Notes under the pieces: generated by a model
Seen by the model: only the letters and a program-made list of their open reading frames with translations
Told to the model about the DNA's origin: nothing
Databases searched by the model: none
Translations under genes and position numbers: made by a program
NCBI RefSeq assembly: GCF_900636535.1
Contig: NZ_LR134289.1
Span: forward strand, 1,922,001 to 1,986,000
DNA: 64,000 nucleotides
Direction of reading: 5' to 3'
DNA from: Chryseobacterium gleum
Lineage (GTDB): Bacteria; Bacteroidota; Bacteroidia; Flavobacteriales; Weeksellaceae
Shown here: positions 8,709 to 17,287 of the stretch, one piece after another
How positions within the stretch are numbered: position 1 is the first letter of the stretch
Layout of the letters: each line of letters opens with the position of its first letter

Positions 8709-10094
8709 ATGAATAACGATACGATATGTGCTTTGGCTACGGCCAATGGAATAGGTGCCTTAGGCATCATCAGAGTTTCAGGAAATGAAGCTTTATCTGT
8801 AGTTCAGAAAAGTTTTCCGGCTAAAAACCTGGCAAAGCAAAAATCCCATACCATCCATTACGGTTATTTTATGGATGAGGAAGAAGCTATTGATGAAGTA
8901 ATGCTCTCTATTTTCCTGGCCCCGAAAAGTTTCACCACTGAAAATTCTGTGGAAATTGCTTTTCACGGCTCGCCGCATATCGGAAAACGTATTCTTGAAA
9001 CCCTGATCAAAAACGGAGCAAGAATGGCTAAAGCGGGAGAATTTACTCTTCGTGCCTTTATTAACGGAAGAATTGACCTTTCCCAGGCAGAAGCGATTGC
9101 TGATGTCATCGCCTCTGAAAATGAGGCTTCGAGAAAAGTTGCCATCAATCAATTGAAGGGAGGAATTACCAATGAGATTTCTATATTAAGAACTGATCTT
9201 TTAAATTTCGTTTCTTTAATTGAGCTGGAACTTGATTTTGCTGAAGAAGATGTGGAGTTTGCTGACAGAAGTGCCTTAAGCGGATTACTGGATAAAATTG
9301 AAGTCAAATTAAATTCACTGATTGAAAGCTTCCAATACGGAAATGCCATTAAAAACGGAACTGCTGTTGCCATCATCGGAAAACCCAATGCCGGAAAGTC
9401 TACTCTACTGAATTCGCTTTTGAAGGAAGAAAGGGCGATTGTAAGCAATATTGCAGGAACTACAAGAGATACCATTGAGGAAGTTCTTCATATTAAAGGG
9501 CATGCGTTCAGATTGATTGATACGGCAGGACTTCGTGAAACGGTGGATGAAATTGAAGCAATCGGGGTAAAAAAGGCTAAAGAAAAGGTAGAAAACGCCA
9601 ACATTCTTGTATATCTTGCTGATGCTGCTACGGAAGATTTTTCCGAGGATATTGAAATGATTCAGTCCTTAGTGAGAGAAGATCTGAAACTGATTATCTG
9701 CGCTACAAAAATTGATGAAGTGATGCCTGCCAAATACGAAACAGTGGAAGACATTTTCAGGAATGCCATTTCCCATGAGTTTGATTTCATTAAAATTTCC
9801 GCGGTTGAAAACCAAAATATCCAGGATCTCAAGAATGAACTTTCATCATATGTTGAGCATTTAAAATCTGAAGAAAATAACGTGGTAATCACCAACCAGC
9901 GCCACTTTGAAGCCTTAAGAAAGTCTCTGCATGCCGTTCATAAAGTGAAGGAAGCCATTTCATTCCAGATCTCTACAGAACTATTGGCCTATGAGCTTAG
10001 AAATGCCCTGGAACATCTTGGAGAAATTTCCGGTGAAGTGACTAATGATGAAGTGTTAGGGAATATTTTTTCTAAGTTTTGTATCGGGAAATAA
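8709..10094 (+). CDS. mnmE: tRNA modification GTPase MnmE
   Basis: 461 residues, the usual MnmE length. An N-terminal tetrahydrofolate-binding domain (about 1-117, ATANGIGALGIIRVSG at the start) is followed by a helical domain and an inserted G domain. The G domain has the P loop GKPNAGKS at 224-231, the TTRD switch, DTAGLRET, and a G4 motif reading TKID in place of NKxD. The protein ends in CIGK, the C-terminal Cys motif of the family. With MnmG it installs the 5-carboxymethylaminomethyl group on wobble uridine of several tRNAs. Its neighbours are unrelated, so it is monocistronic here. A terminator follows at 10131-10160. Confidence 0.97.
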   Translation: MNNDTICALATANGIGALGIIRVSGNEALSVVQKSFPAKNLAKQKSHTIHYGYFMDEEEAIDEVMLSIFLAPKSFTTENSVEIAFHGSPHIGKRILETLIKNGARMAKAGEFTLRAFINGRIDLSQAEAIADVIASENEASRKVAINQLKGGITNEISILRTDLLNFVSLIELELDFAEEDVEFADRSALSGLLDKIEVKLNSLIESFQYGNAIKNGTAVAIIGKPNAGKSTLLNSLLKEERAIVSNIAGTTRDTIEEVLHIKGHAFRLIDTAGLRETVDEIEAIGVKKAKEKVENANILVYLADAATEDFSEDIEMIQSLVREDLKLIICATKIDEVMPAKYETVEDIFRNAISHEFDFIKISAVENQNIQDLKNELSSYVEHLKSEENNVVITNQRHFEALRKSLHAVHKVKEAISFQISTELLAYELRNALEHLGEISGEVTNDEVLGNIFSKFCIGK

Positions 10095-10130
10095 ATTCGA
10101 TCATCTTTTAAAAATCTTGAATTCAAATAT

Positions 10131-10160
10131 AAAACAGTCTTTTTAAGGCTGTTTTTTTGT
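10131..10160 (+). terminator. mnmE terminator
   Basis: Hairpin aaacag ... ctgttt (outer arms, with an internal T run) followed by TTTTTTT, 37 bases after the mnmE stop. Confidence 0.75.
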
Positions 10161-10303
10161 TTATTGGAGTTTCCCCGTGAAGTTTTCTGATTTTGGAGAA
10201 TTGTTGTTAAGGAAATTTTTATTTTTTCCTCAAGTCAGGAGACTTTGCGGAGCGGGGTATATTTAGATATTTTAAAACTATTTGCTATTTATTTTAAATA
10301 AAA

Positions 10304-10327
10304 CCCTGTCCCATAAAAAGGGACAGG
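10304..10327 (-). terminator. Minus-strand terminator
   Basis: Perfect 8-bp GC-rich stem cctgtccc (10305-10312) / gggacagg (10320-10327) with a 7-base loop, followed on the minus strand by GTTTTATTT. It ends whatever is transcribed leftward from 10352-11315. Confidence 0.8.
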
Positions 10328-10351
10328 ATAGCCGAAAAGCCAAAAAACACT

Positions 10352-10441
10352 TTAAATGAAAAAAAACTTTCCTACAATATTGTATACCACAATCAACCAA
10401 GTATACTTAATAACACCAATCACTGTTGCTTTTCGGAACAT
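10352..10441 (-). CDS. Candidate 29-residue membrane microprotein
   Basis: A minus-strand frame with ATG at 10439-10441 and TAA at 10352-10354. The peptide begins MFRKATVIGVIKYTW and continues hydrophobically (LIVVYNIVGKFFFI), giving a positive N-terminus and one possible membrane segment. A strong terminator begins 24 bases after the stop, which is the main reason to think this short region is a real transcription unit rather than spacer. It could be the last cistron of the upstream secreted-protein transcript or a separate unit. No function can be given. Confidence 0.4.
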   Translation of the reverse strand: MFRKATVIGVIKYTWLIVVYNIVGKFFFI

Positions 10442-10682
10442 TTTAAAGTAAATAACACTATAAACTATATACTTTTTAGTGGTTTAGATTTTATTATTGT
10501 GCTAATATTTAATTTTCTTCATAATGATGTTTTAATTGTATGCTTGTCATTTATGTCTTTAGAATCTGCGAAAAAAATTGATACTGTTCTCGAATTATAA
10601 TAACCGTCGAGGGACAACAGTTAACTACCTTCAAGTTAGATGAACACTTTTCTAGCATATCAAAATTAAATAGTATTTATTC

Positions 10683-11315
10683 TTAGTATGAGCTTGTCAC
10701 ATACCAATAATTTCCTTTCGAATGAAATGTTAAACATTTATTCGTATTTGGATTGACTGTTGTGCTGGGAACTGGTCCATGTAACGGCAAGTATATTTGT
10801 GACCCGGAAGAAGACGATATTAGCTTTCCCCCAGAATTTGCTGTACACAAAACCAGGATTCTATTAGTATTACTGCCACCCGGGGAAGGTAAAGTTATAT
10901 TTCCTTTAAGAATAATAGTATAATCATCATCCAGTACTGATCCACTTCCTTCTCTGATTTTACCATATGTTCCACTGCCAGAATAGGTTGTGGAATCGAG
11001 TCCGGAACTGAATCGCAGCCAGATACTACCATCAAAGTAATAATAACCTTCTTCTTTAACATTTTTAGTTTGCACTGTAGGGTTATTAGCGGCTGAAGTA
11101 ACATATACAATTGCACCTTTCTGACTTGGAGTATAGTTTTTAGCAGAAAGTTGGTTTCCTGTAATTCTTGGAGCAATAATACCATCATAAAAAGCAGGAT
11201 TTGCTGGCTTACCTACAACATCTAAGCTTGCATTAGGGGTAGTGGTATTTATTCCCACCTGACTAAATAAAGTAACTGACAAACAAAAACTTGCCAGTAA
11301 AGCAGTCTTTCTCAT
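10683..11315 (-). CDS. Secreted protein with VGINT..P..SLDV motif
   Basis: 210 residues with a signal peptide (MRKTALLASFCLSVTLFSQ) directly followed by VGINTTTPNASLDVVGK. This motif opens many exported flavobacterial proteins that resemble phage tail-fibre or adhesin stalks. A segment QKGAIVYVTSA followed by GYYYFDGSIWLRF is the same kind of module found at the ends of the proteins at 6729-8313. The remainder is Gly/Ser-rich. Function unknown; a surface or extracellular role is likely. No T9SS tail. Confidence 0.6.
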   Translation of the reverse strand: MRKTALLASFCLSVTLFSQVGINTTTPNASLDVVGKPANPAFYDGIIAPRITGNQLSAKNYTPSQKGAIVYVTSAANNPTVQTKNVKEEGYYYFDGSIWLRFSSGLDSTTYSGSGTYGKIREGSGSVLDDDYTIILKGNITLPSPGGSNTNRILVLCTANSGGKLISSSSGSQIYLPLHGPVPSTTVNPNTNKCLTFHSKGNYWYVTSSY

Positions 11316-11931
11316 AAGTATATAATTTTAATTATAAATTGAATTTAAAAATGTAATCTTTAAAGGGACATCCGAACCTAATACTTTAAAAAGCTTCTGT
11401 CCGGTTACTATACCCAACTTTTCAAAAGTTATTTATTTGAAAATCATTACTAAACTTGCCTGAGTGCAAATAGATTTATTTTGTATTGCAAAACTGGAAA
11501 AAAAACATGTTTTTGTGAAAAAAATACCTCCTCATAATCACTCATCTATACCTGTTTTAAACCACATTATTAACAAAAGAAATAAAGTACCTTTAAGAAG
11601 ATAATGGCAGGATAACCCACTAAATTTTATAAGAACTCGTATTTACTCAAAAATGCATGTAGTTCGCAACATAAAAGTATCTTAGTATGATAAAGTGACA
11701 TTTTTTTAAGAACTCGCAGGATTAATAATTTACTGTTTGATAGGCATTAGGGGATAATTTCTCTTCATCGTTAATAAAAGGGTATAGCCTATGTAAACCC
11801 TTGTTTTTTAGCAGTAACCCCGTGTAGAATAGCCTATAAATTTATTTATTAAATAATTATATATAATTTTGTACCTATAATTCAGCAGTTTCATGCTATA
11901 AACACAAATAATTTATACAATACATTAGATT
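11316..11931. other. Long AT-rich spacer between divergent genes
   Basis: 616 bases between a minus-strand secreted protein and the plus-strand TPR regulator. Apart from a TAnnTTTG box at 11864-11871 I find no RNA-like hairpin, repeat or gene. Confidence 0.5.
11864..11871 (+). promoter_or_regulatory. -7 box (TAATTTTG) of the TPR regulator
   Basis: TAATTTTG matches TAnnTTTG, with a 60-base leader to the ATG at 11932. Confidence 0.4.
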
Positions 11932-13375
11932 ATGAAATTTTTTGGTTTAATGTTTTCATTCATGATATTAATCGTGAGTGCTAAAGATCCATCCCAACGT
12001 CAAATTGATAGTCTCATCAATGTAGCCAATAATAAAAATGCATATTCAAATTTAGGAGATAAGGAAATGCTAAGATTAATCACCGAAGCTTATTATCTTT
12101 CAAAGGATCTGGGATATGATGGGGGACGTTTAGCATCATTAATTAAGTTTCTGGAAATATATTACAATACAAACAATATCAATGGAATACATGAAAAATC
12201 AGATGAAACAATCAGACTGGCTACAGAACTAAATAATCATTTTATTCTAAGTAGAGCCTTAAGATATAAGGCATGGATGTATATTAAAATCGGAAAATAT
12301 AATCTAGCAAAATATGAATTAAAAAAAGCGTCAGAAATCGCTATAAATATTGTTGAAAACGATCAGAAATACCAATCTCTAATGAATATTAGTTCTACTA
12401 TGGCCTCTTATTATGAAGCTTATAAATCTGATACGGATTCAATGCTATCATATGCAAACAAAGCATATCAATATGCTTCTAAGATCAAAAGTTCAAATCC
12501 AAATAAAAAAAAAATACCTCTCAGCAACTGCTACTGTTATTGGCCACATTTTATTACATAAAGGAAATGTAAAAGATGCTAAAAAATACATTCTTACTGC
12601 TGAAAAATACCTTATTAATAGTACGGATAAGGCGACTTTGGTAAAAATATACAAAGCATTAGGAATAATTTCGATGAAAGAATATCAACATGAAGTGGCA
12701 ATAGATTATTTTAATAAGTCTATTTTTCTTGCAAAAAAATATAATCAAAATGATGAGTTAAAAAATGTTTATCCCATGCTATCAGAAGCTTATAAAGCAT
12801 TAAAGGATTATCAAAACGCTCTTAATCAACATAATAATTATAAAAAAATCAATGACAGTTTGAATTTTGAAACAAAAAAAGTAATAAATAAAATAAAGAA
12901 TATTGAGAATAAAGATTACAGGAGATTTGATTTCTTTGACTACAGTATTATGGGGATATGTTTATTGCTTATTATTCTGATGATTATACCTAAGCGAAAT
13001 ATAGTAGAAAATTTCAAATCAGAAACAACACCAACTACTGAACAAGAAAACAATAATCAGGATATTAAATCATATACCAGCACAGAACAGTTGAATCAAC
13101 TTACTGATCTTGCCACAAAAAATGAACAGGCATTTTATACAAAATTTCAAGAAATATACCCTCAATTTATAATAAATATAACGGAAAAATTCCCAAAATT
13201 ATCAACGGCCGACATTAGATTATGTGCGTATTTAAAAATGAATTTCGGAACCAAGCAAATTGCTATTTTTACTAATTCTACCATACGATCTGTGGACGCC
13301 AAGAAATATCGCCTCAGAAAGAAACTAAATCTTACCCCAGAAGAAGAATTATACACTTATTTATCAAAATTCTGA
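11932..13375 (+). CDS. TPR-HTH regulator split by a frameshift at an A10 run
   Basis: Two overlapping frames make one protein of about 480 residues. The first part has a signal-like N-terminus and helical TPR-type repeats (ALRYKAWMYIKIGKYNLAKYE). The second continues TPRs (ALGIISMKEYQHEVAIDYF, then AYKALKDYQNALNQ), then a membrane helix (YSIMGICLLLIILMIIP), a linker and a cytosolic LuxR-like HTH domain (LSTADIRLCAYLKMNFGTKQ, SVDAKKYRLRKKL). The first frame runs into stop at 12561 after NPNKKK; dropping one A from the ten at 12505-12514 gives the uninterrupted NPNKKKYLSATATVIGH. TPR-membrane-HTH proteins of this design are common flavobacterial one-component regulators. It is either off, variable, or rescued by slippage. 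Confidence 0.7.
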
Positions 13376-13553
13376 TTTTTCACAATAGCTGAATTCTGAC
13401 TTTGCCATAAAATTGTATCCAATATGTTAAATTTTAGCGTCTTAATTTTTTTATAAGTTATTGAAAGAGTCAAGATCCCAATACACTATAAATGGTATTA
13501 CAACGTAATAAAAATAACTTTTCAGCTGTCTATAAAATATAATAGAAATATGT

Positions 13554-14522
13554 ATGATAAGAATCGTTTACTTAATAATATTTTTAGCTTATGCTTATAC
13601 AGCGGCGCAAACTAAAACTATCAATCATCTGTCAAAGGAATATATTGATAATTCAAGAGCGAATCGTTTACTCCTGACAGAGATCTGGTATCCGCATGAT
13701 CCTGCTATTGTGAGTGGAAAAAAATCATCTAAAATGCATGTACAAAAACATCCATGCATTTTATTGTCACACGGTACAGGAGGTAACAGGTTCAGTTTGA
13801 TATGGCTGGCAAAGCTGCTTGCAGAAAGAGGGTTCATTGTAGCATCAGTCGATCATTTTGGAAATACTACAGATAACAGAATTCCAGAGTATTTTGTGAG
13901 GTATTGGGAACGTCCATTGGATATTTCCTTTGTAATATCTCAGCTGTTGAAAGATACAGAGTTATCTGAAATAATAGATGATGATAAGTTGGCAGTTGTA
14001 GGATTTTCTCTGGGAGGATATACATCACTTGCTTTGGCGGGAGCCAAATTAGATTGCTCTTTGCTAAGGAGAGTGGCCAGAGATAAACAGGGAAAGCAGG
14101 AGTTGAATGTTCCGGAACTGGGAGATCTCACTGCACTAATTTACGATATTGATTGTAAACAGATACCTCAAAATATAAAAGATGATAGAATTAAGGCGTT
14201 TGTGGCGCTAGCGCCTGCTCTAGGATTAGGCTTCTCTACCAAAGATCAGTTTATAATAGAAGCCCCGGTTCTTATTATCGGAACTGAGGGGGATACAATT
14301 GCCCCAATAAAAAGCAATGCTATAAAATATCATCGTTTTATTCCTACATCCCAGATCAGAATACTTAAAAGGAATCTTGGCCATTATATTTTTCTACCAA
14401 AAGTAAAGGAGTATAGTCCGGATGAGGCTATCTTTTTTGAAGATCCCAAAGGTATTGACAGGACAGTGGTTCATCAGGAAATTGGCAGGATGATATTGGA
14501 TTTTCTAAATAAGAGTATATAA
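13554..14522 (+). CDS. Secreted alpha/beta hydrolase (PAF-acetylhydrolase/dienelactone hydrolase type)
   Basis: 322 residues with a signal peptide (MIRIVYLIIFLAYAYTAAQ). An oxyanion loop HGTGG follows the first core strand. The nucleophile elbow is GFSLGG with Ser at residue 152, the acid is near GTEGDTIAP, and the His lies in NLGHYIF, so the triad is complete. The layout fits predicted dienelactone hydrolases and lipoprotein-associated phospholipase-like esterases. Substrate unknown; periplasmic or exported. It stands alone. Confidence 0.8.
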   Translation: MIRIVYLIIFLAYAYTAAQTKTINHLSKEYIDNSRANRLLLTEIWYPHDPAIVSGKKSSKMHVQKHPCILLSHGTGGNRFSLIWLAKLLAERGFIVASVDHFGNTTDNRIPEYFVRYWERPLDISFVISQLLKDTELSEIIDDDKLAVVGFSLGGYTSLALAGAKLDCSLLRRVARDKQGKQELNVPELGDLTALIYDIDCKQIPQNIKDDRIKAFVALAPALGLGFSTKDQFIIEAPVLIIGTEGDTIAPIKSNAIKYHRFIPTSQIRILKRNLGHYIFLPKVKEYSPDEAIFFEDPKGIDRTVVHQEIGRMILDFLNKSI

Positions 14523-14832
14523 AAGTTACTATTTGTTTACCATAAGGCAAAAAGCCTTTAAAAAACCACTTGCCGATACAGAACTTAAAAAAACAAGATC
14601 TCCGGAGTACCAGGAGACAAAGTAACTTTAATATAGCTATTATTGGTTTGTGAGTATTTATCTCCTATTTGTCCCTAAATAGCAGCAAACTACTGCAAAC
14701 AAATACTTTACAAGTTTTGTATCAGAAGTAGGCGTATTTTAAATTGCATGTAGATTATCACAATAATATAAAAACCCCTTTAAATATTGCATTTAAAGGG
14801 GTTCCATTTGTCTCACGTTTAGAGGTGAGATA
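14523..14832. other. Intergenic region between converging genes
   Basis: 310 bases containing a weak hairpin just after the hydrolase (14544-14558, without a T run) and the strong terminator at 14773-14803. Nothing else is recognisable. Confidence 0.5.
14773..14803 (-). terminator. Terminator of the terpene-synthase-like gene
   Basis: Perfect 13-bp stem aacccctttaaat / atttaaaggggtt with a 5-base loop. On the minus strand it is followed by TTTATATTATT. The plus-strand reading is also plausible, so it may serve both converging genes. Confidence 0.85.
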
Positions 14833-15780
14833 TCAAAGTATCGTTCGTTCTTTAGATATATTTTCATCTGATTCATGCTCCTTCAGATAACGGATCTTCC
14901 TGTTTTCATTACAATACCGGATTGAGCCGGATTGTATATACCTGAAATAACGAACTTCATTGGGATATTGAGTTTCAAGCCGATCAAACTCTTTTTCCAG
15001 TTCAGATGAGTATTGATAGAATAAAGAAACCACCTTATCAATCGCGGACTGTTCATCACAGTTTTCAAGTCTCTGGATAATTTTTACAGCATGTGCATAT
15101 TCTTTGATTTCCTTCTTTTTAGCCTTATAGGAATACAAATCAAGAAGAAGTCCTATCGTAAAACCTGAAATTTTAAAAGCTTTTTCAAATACACCGCTGT
15201 AATAAGAAGATGGCGGCAAATCATCATGAAGATACCATAACAGAGAAAACATGACCGGCATTGCAACATCATATGCCCTGCATTCAAGATAATCATCAAG
15301 AGAAACCTCTTTTTTCTGCACTTCTATGGTACGCTGCACCAATACATTATCCAGATATTTAACCGTTTCAAGTCTGAAAATGTTTTTCGCCTCTTGAGTC
15401 CAGTTTGTGCCTGAACAAAAACGGGCAATCGGGTAAAACAACGTATCAATCTCCGGCTGCTCATTCACTGCTGCTTTAAACCCTTCAATCACCTCAAGAA
15501 TATTATCCAGATCGACAGAATTATCAAAAAACTGATCGTCCATCAGAGCCCACACGCTATAATATCTGCAAACAGATTTAAGTTTTTCTATATTTCCAAA
15601 AGGAAAAATATACGCTGTGTATTGGGCACCGACTGCTATATAATCTCCATATTGCTGTGTGTTCTCATTCATTATATTGAAGACTTCTGTTTTAAAAAAG
15701 TTTTTCATATGATCTGTAAGGACGTCCAGTTCAGGATGCACTGCAGTTGGAAGAGCAGACGTAAATAACGGTATATTCAT
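14833..15780 (-). CDS. Class I terpene-synthase-like protein with altered metal motif
   Basis: 315 residues, all helical. It carries the aspartate-rich motif DDQFFD (in VWALMDDQFFD, about residue 80) and, near the C-terminus, the paired Arg-Tyr region (GSIRYCNENRKIRY) that senses pyrophosphate in bacterial terpene cyclases. The second metal motif, canonically NDxxSxxxE, reads LDLYSYKAK: Leu213 for Asn, Asp214 kept, Ser217 kept, Lys221 for Glu. Two of three magnesium ligands are thus replaced. It may be an unusual cyclase, a transferase, or inactive. It lies 126 bases downstream of a Crp-type regulator gene in the same direction, probably its controller. Confidence 0.72.
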   Translation of the reverse strand: MNIPLFTSALPTAVHPELDVLTDHMKNFFKTEVFNIMNENTQQYGDYIAVGAQYTAYIFPFGNIEKLKSVCRYYSVWALMDDQFFDNSVDLDNILEVIEGFKAAVNEQPEIDTLFYPIARFCSGTNWTQEAKNIFRLETVKYLDNVLVQRTIEVQKKEVSLDDYLECRAYDVAMPVMFSLLWYLHDDLPPSSYYSGVFEKAFKISGFTIGLLLDLYSYKAKKKEIKEYAHAVKIIQRLENCDEQSAIDKVVSLFYQYSSELEKEFDRLETQYPNEVRYFRYIQSGSIRYCNENRKIRYLKEHESDENISKERTIL

Positions 15781-15906
15781 TTGGATTTAAGTTGTAATGG
15801 TTATTATTTTAAGAACAGTACATTTGTTTTACTCAAAATTATGCTTTTAAACAATATGAATTACAGATATTTACATCTTTATATGGAGATTATTATTTCT
15901 AAATTA

Positions 15907-16503
15907 TCAGTACAAAATCTGTCGACCATCAAGTTTAAGAATACTTTCTTCTGCCATCTTTTTAATAGTACGTATAACCGTTTCCACACGTAATCCTGTT
16001 AAATTGGCAATTTGCTGTCTGGTAAGCGGGACTCTGTAAGAATAAGGCGATTGAATTGCTGCATTTTCTTTGTAATAATCCAATAAAGACTTTATCTTCA
16101 ACACAGGATCTATGGCGGAGTTACTAAACAGCATTACATATTTATAGAAAAGCCGGTCCGAAAGATAACGGAACATTGTAAAAACCAGTTCTACATTTTC
16201 ACTCAGCATACTCAAAAAATTGGATTTTGGTAATTTAAGAATTCTGCAATCGGTTTTTGCAATGGCATTCATCGGATAATTCTTATCTCCAAAAAGCAAA
16301 GATTCCCCGAAGCTATGTCCCTCTGGAATGATATTCAGCGTGAACTCCTTCCCATCTTCATGGTAATTATTCAATTCTACTGTTCCCGTAACAACCTGAA
16401 AATAATAATGCGGAATACCTCCTATTTCGTAAATATTTTCCTTTGCGGGATAGTCTTCATAAACTGCTCCATTTTTGAGCAAAAGATCTTCATTGATAAT
16501 CAT
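15907..16503 (-). CDS. Crp/Fnr family transcriptional regulator (copy 1)
   Basis: 198 residues from the ATG at 16501-16503, chosen because it aligns exactly with the paralogue at 19189-19785; the frame is open further upstream but that part is not shared. N-terminal cyclic-nucleotide-binding-type barrel (about 20-115, with GKEFTLNIIPEGHSFGESLLFG) and C-terminal HTH (PLTRQQIANLTGLRVETVIRTIKKM). About 85% identical to the second copy. It sits directly upstream of the terpene-synthase-like gene. The effector is unknown: the barrel lacks the full cAMP-binding RxS signature. Confidence 0.85.
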   Translation of the reverse strand: MIINEDLLLKNGAVYEDYPAKENIYEIGGIPHYYFQVVTGTVELNNYHEDGKEFTLNIIPEGHSFGESLLFGDKNYPMNAIAKTDCRILKLPKSNFLSMLSENVELVFTMFRYLSDRLFYKYVMLFSNSAIDPVLKIKSLLDYYKENAAIQSPYSYRVPLTRQQIANLTGLRVETVIRTIKKMAEESILKLDGRQILY

Positions 16504-17287
16504 ACTATTTAATTTTTTGTTATGCTTACGAATGAATATCTCAGTAAAATCGGCAGTAATTATAAGTGCAAATTTTAAGCAACTCAGAGTTTTTCCTCTC
16601 AAAGGATAAAAGTCATGGTTGCTGAACATTATTTCGTAAATATTCAATTCTTAATAGCTGCCAAATTTATTTTTCCTGACTTTTAAAAAGTCAGGTTGGT
16701 ATTAATAAGGTAAAGTTTGAGGTATAGAAAATATAGTTACTCTCATGAAAGCGTTATAGTATAGTCACATTGGGAACACAGTATCTCCTTTAAATCTTCG
16801 TAACGCTGCAGGGGAATATTCGACATAATCATTGGTAGATAATGCAGTTTGCATTAACTGGCAATACCACAATATTATTAGCTGTAGAACTGTGATAATA
16901 ATTTTTAATAATACCAATAACTGCTATTTTTTGATCATTGGTACATCTTCTATAGGTAATAACATGCTCCTTTTCTGCCATTTATTGAAAAATAAGTTTC
17001 TTAGAACGGATAATAATTTAGTTTAGGTTTTGTTGTTCTTATTTTCTTATTTTTCCTGATCTTATTGTTACAAATATAGCAGGATAATAATATGCATAGT
17101 ATGATGCTGATCATATGAAAATAGAAAAGAAACTAAAGAGTATTTATTTCCCGAACGTGAATGTATGACTTTCCTTCATTTAATAGTAGCCAAATATATT
17201 AATTTAGAATAATTTCATGCCTTTTTTAGTTATATCTGTCGACAGCGAAAATAGGAATAGAATTCAAATTAACGGAACTTACATCAG
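16504..17287. other. Long intergenic region
   Basis: 784 bases. The first 60 or so match the region upstream of the second Crp gene (shared ttgttatg and aatatctNagtaaaa blocks), so this part is likely promoter. A 50-codon minus-strand frame (16829-16981, beginning MAEKEHVITYRRC) and an overlapping plus-strand frame exist, but neither has supporting evidence. Nothing else is recognisable. Confidence 0.4.

Larger units (their letters stand above)
10095..10682. other. Intergenic region with two terminators and one small ORF
   Basis: A 588-base stretch. It holds the mnmE terminator (10131-10160), a minus-strand terminator (10304-10327) and, between that and the secreted-protein gene, a 29-codon minus-strand frame (10352-10441). 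The remainder (10442-10682) is AT-rich with nothing recognisable. Confidence 0.5.

Noticed and set aside
16829..17026. Two short opposed frames in the spacer after the first Crp gene
   Set aside because: Frames of 50 and 64 codons overlap on opposite strands without promoter, terminator or recognisable peptide; no basis to choose either.
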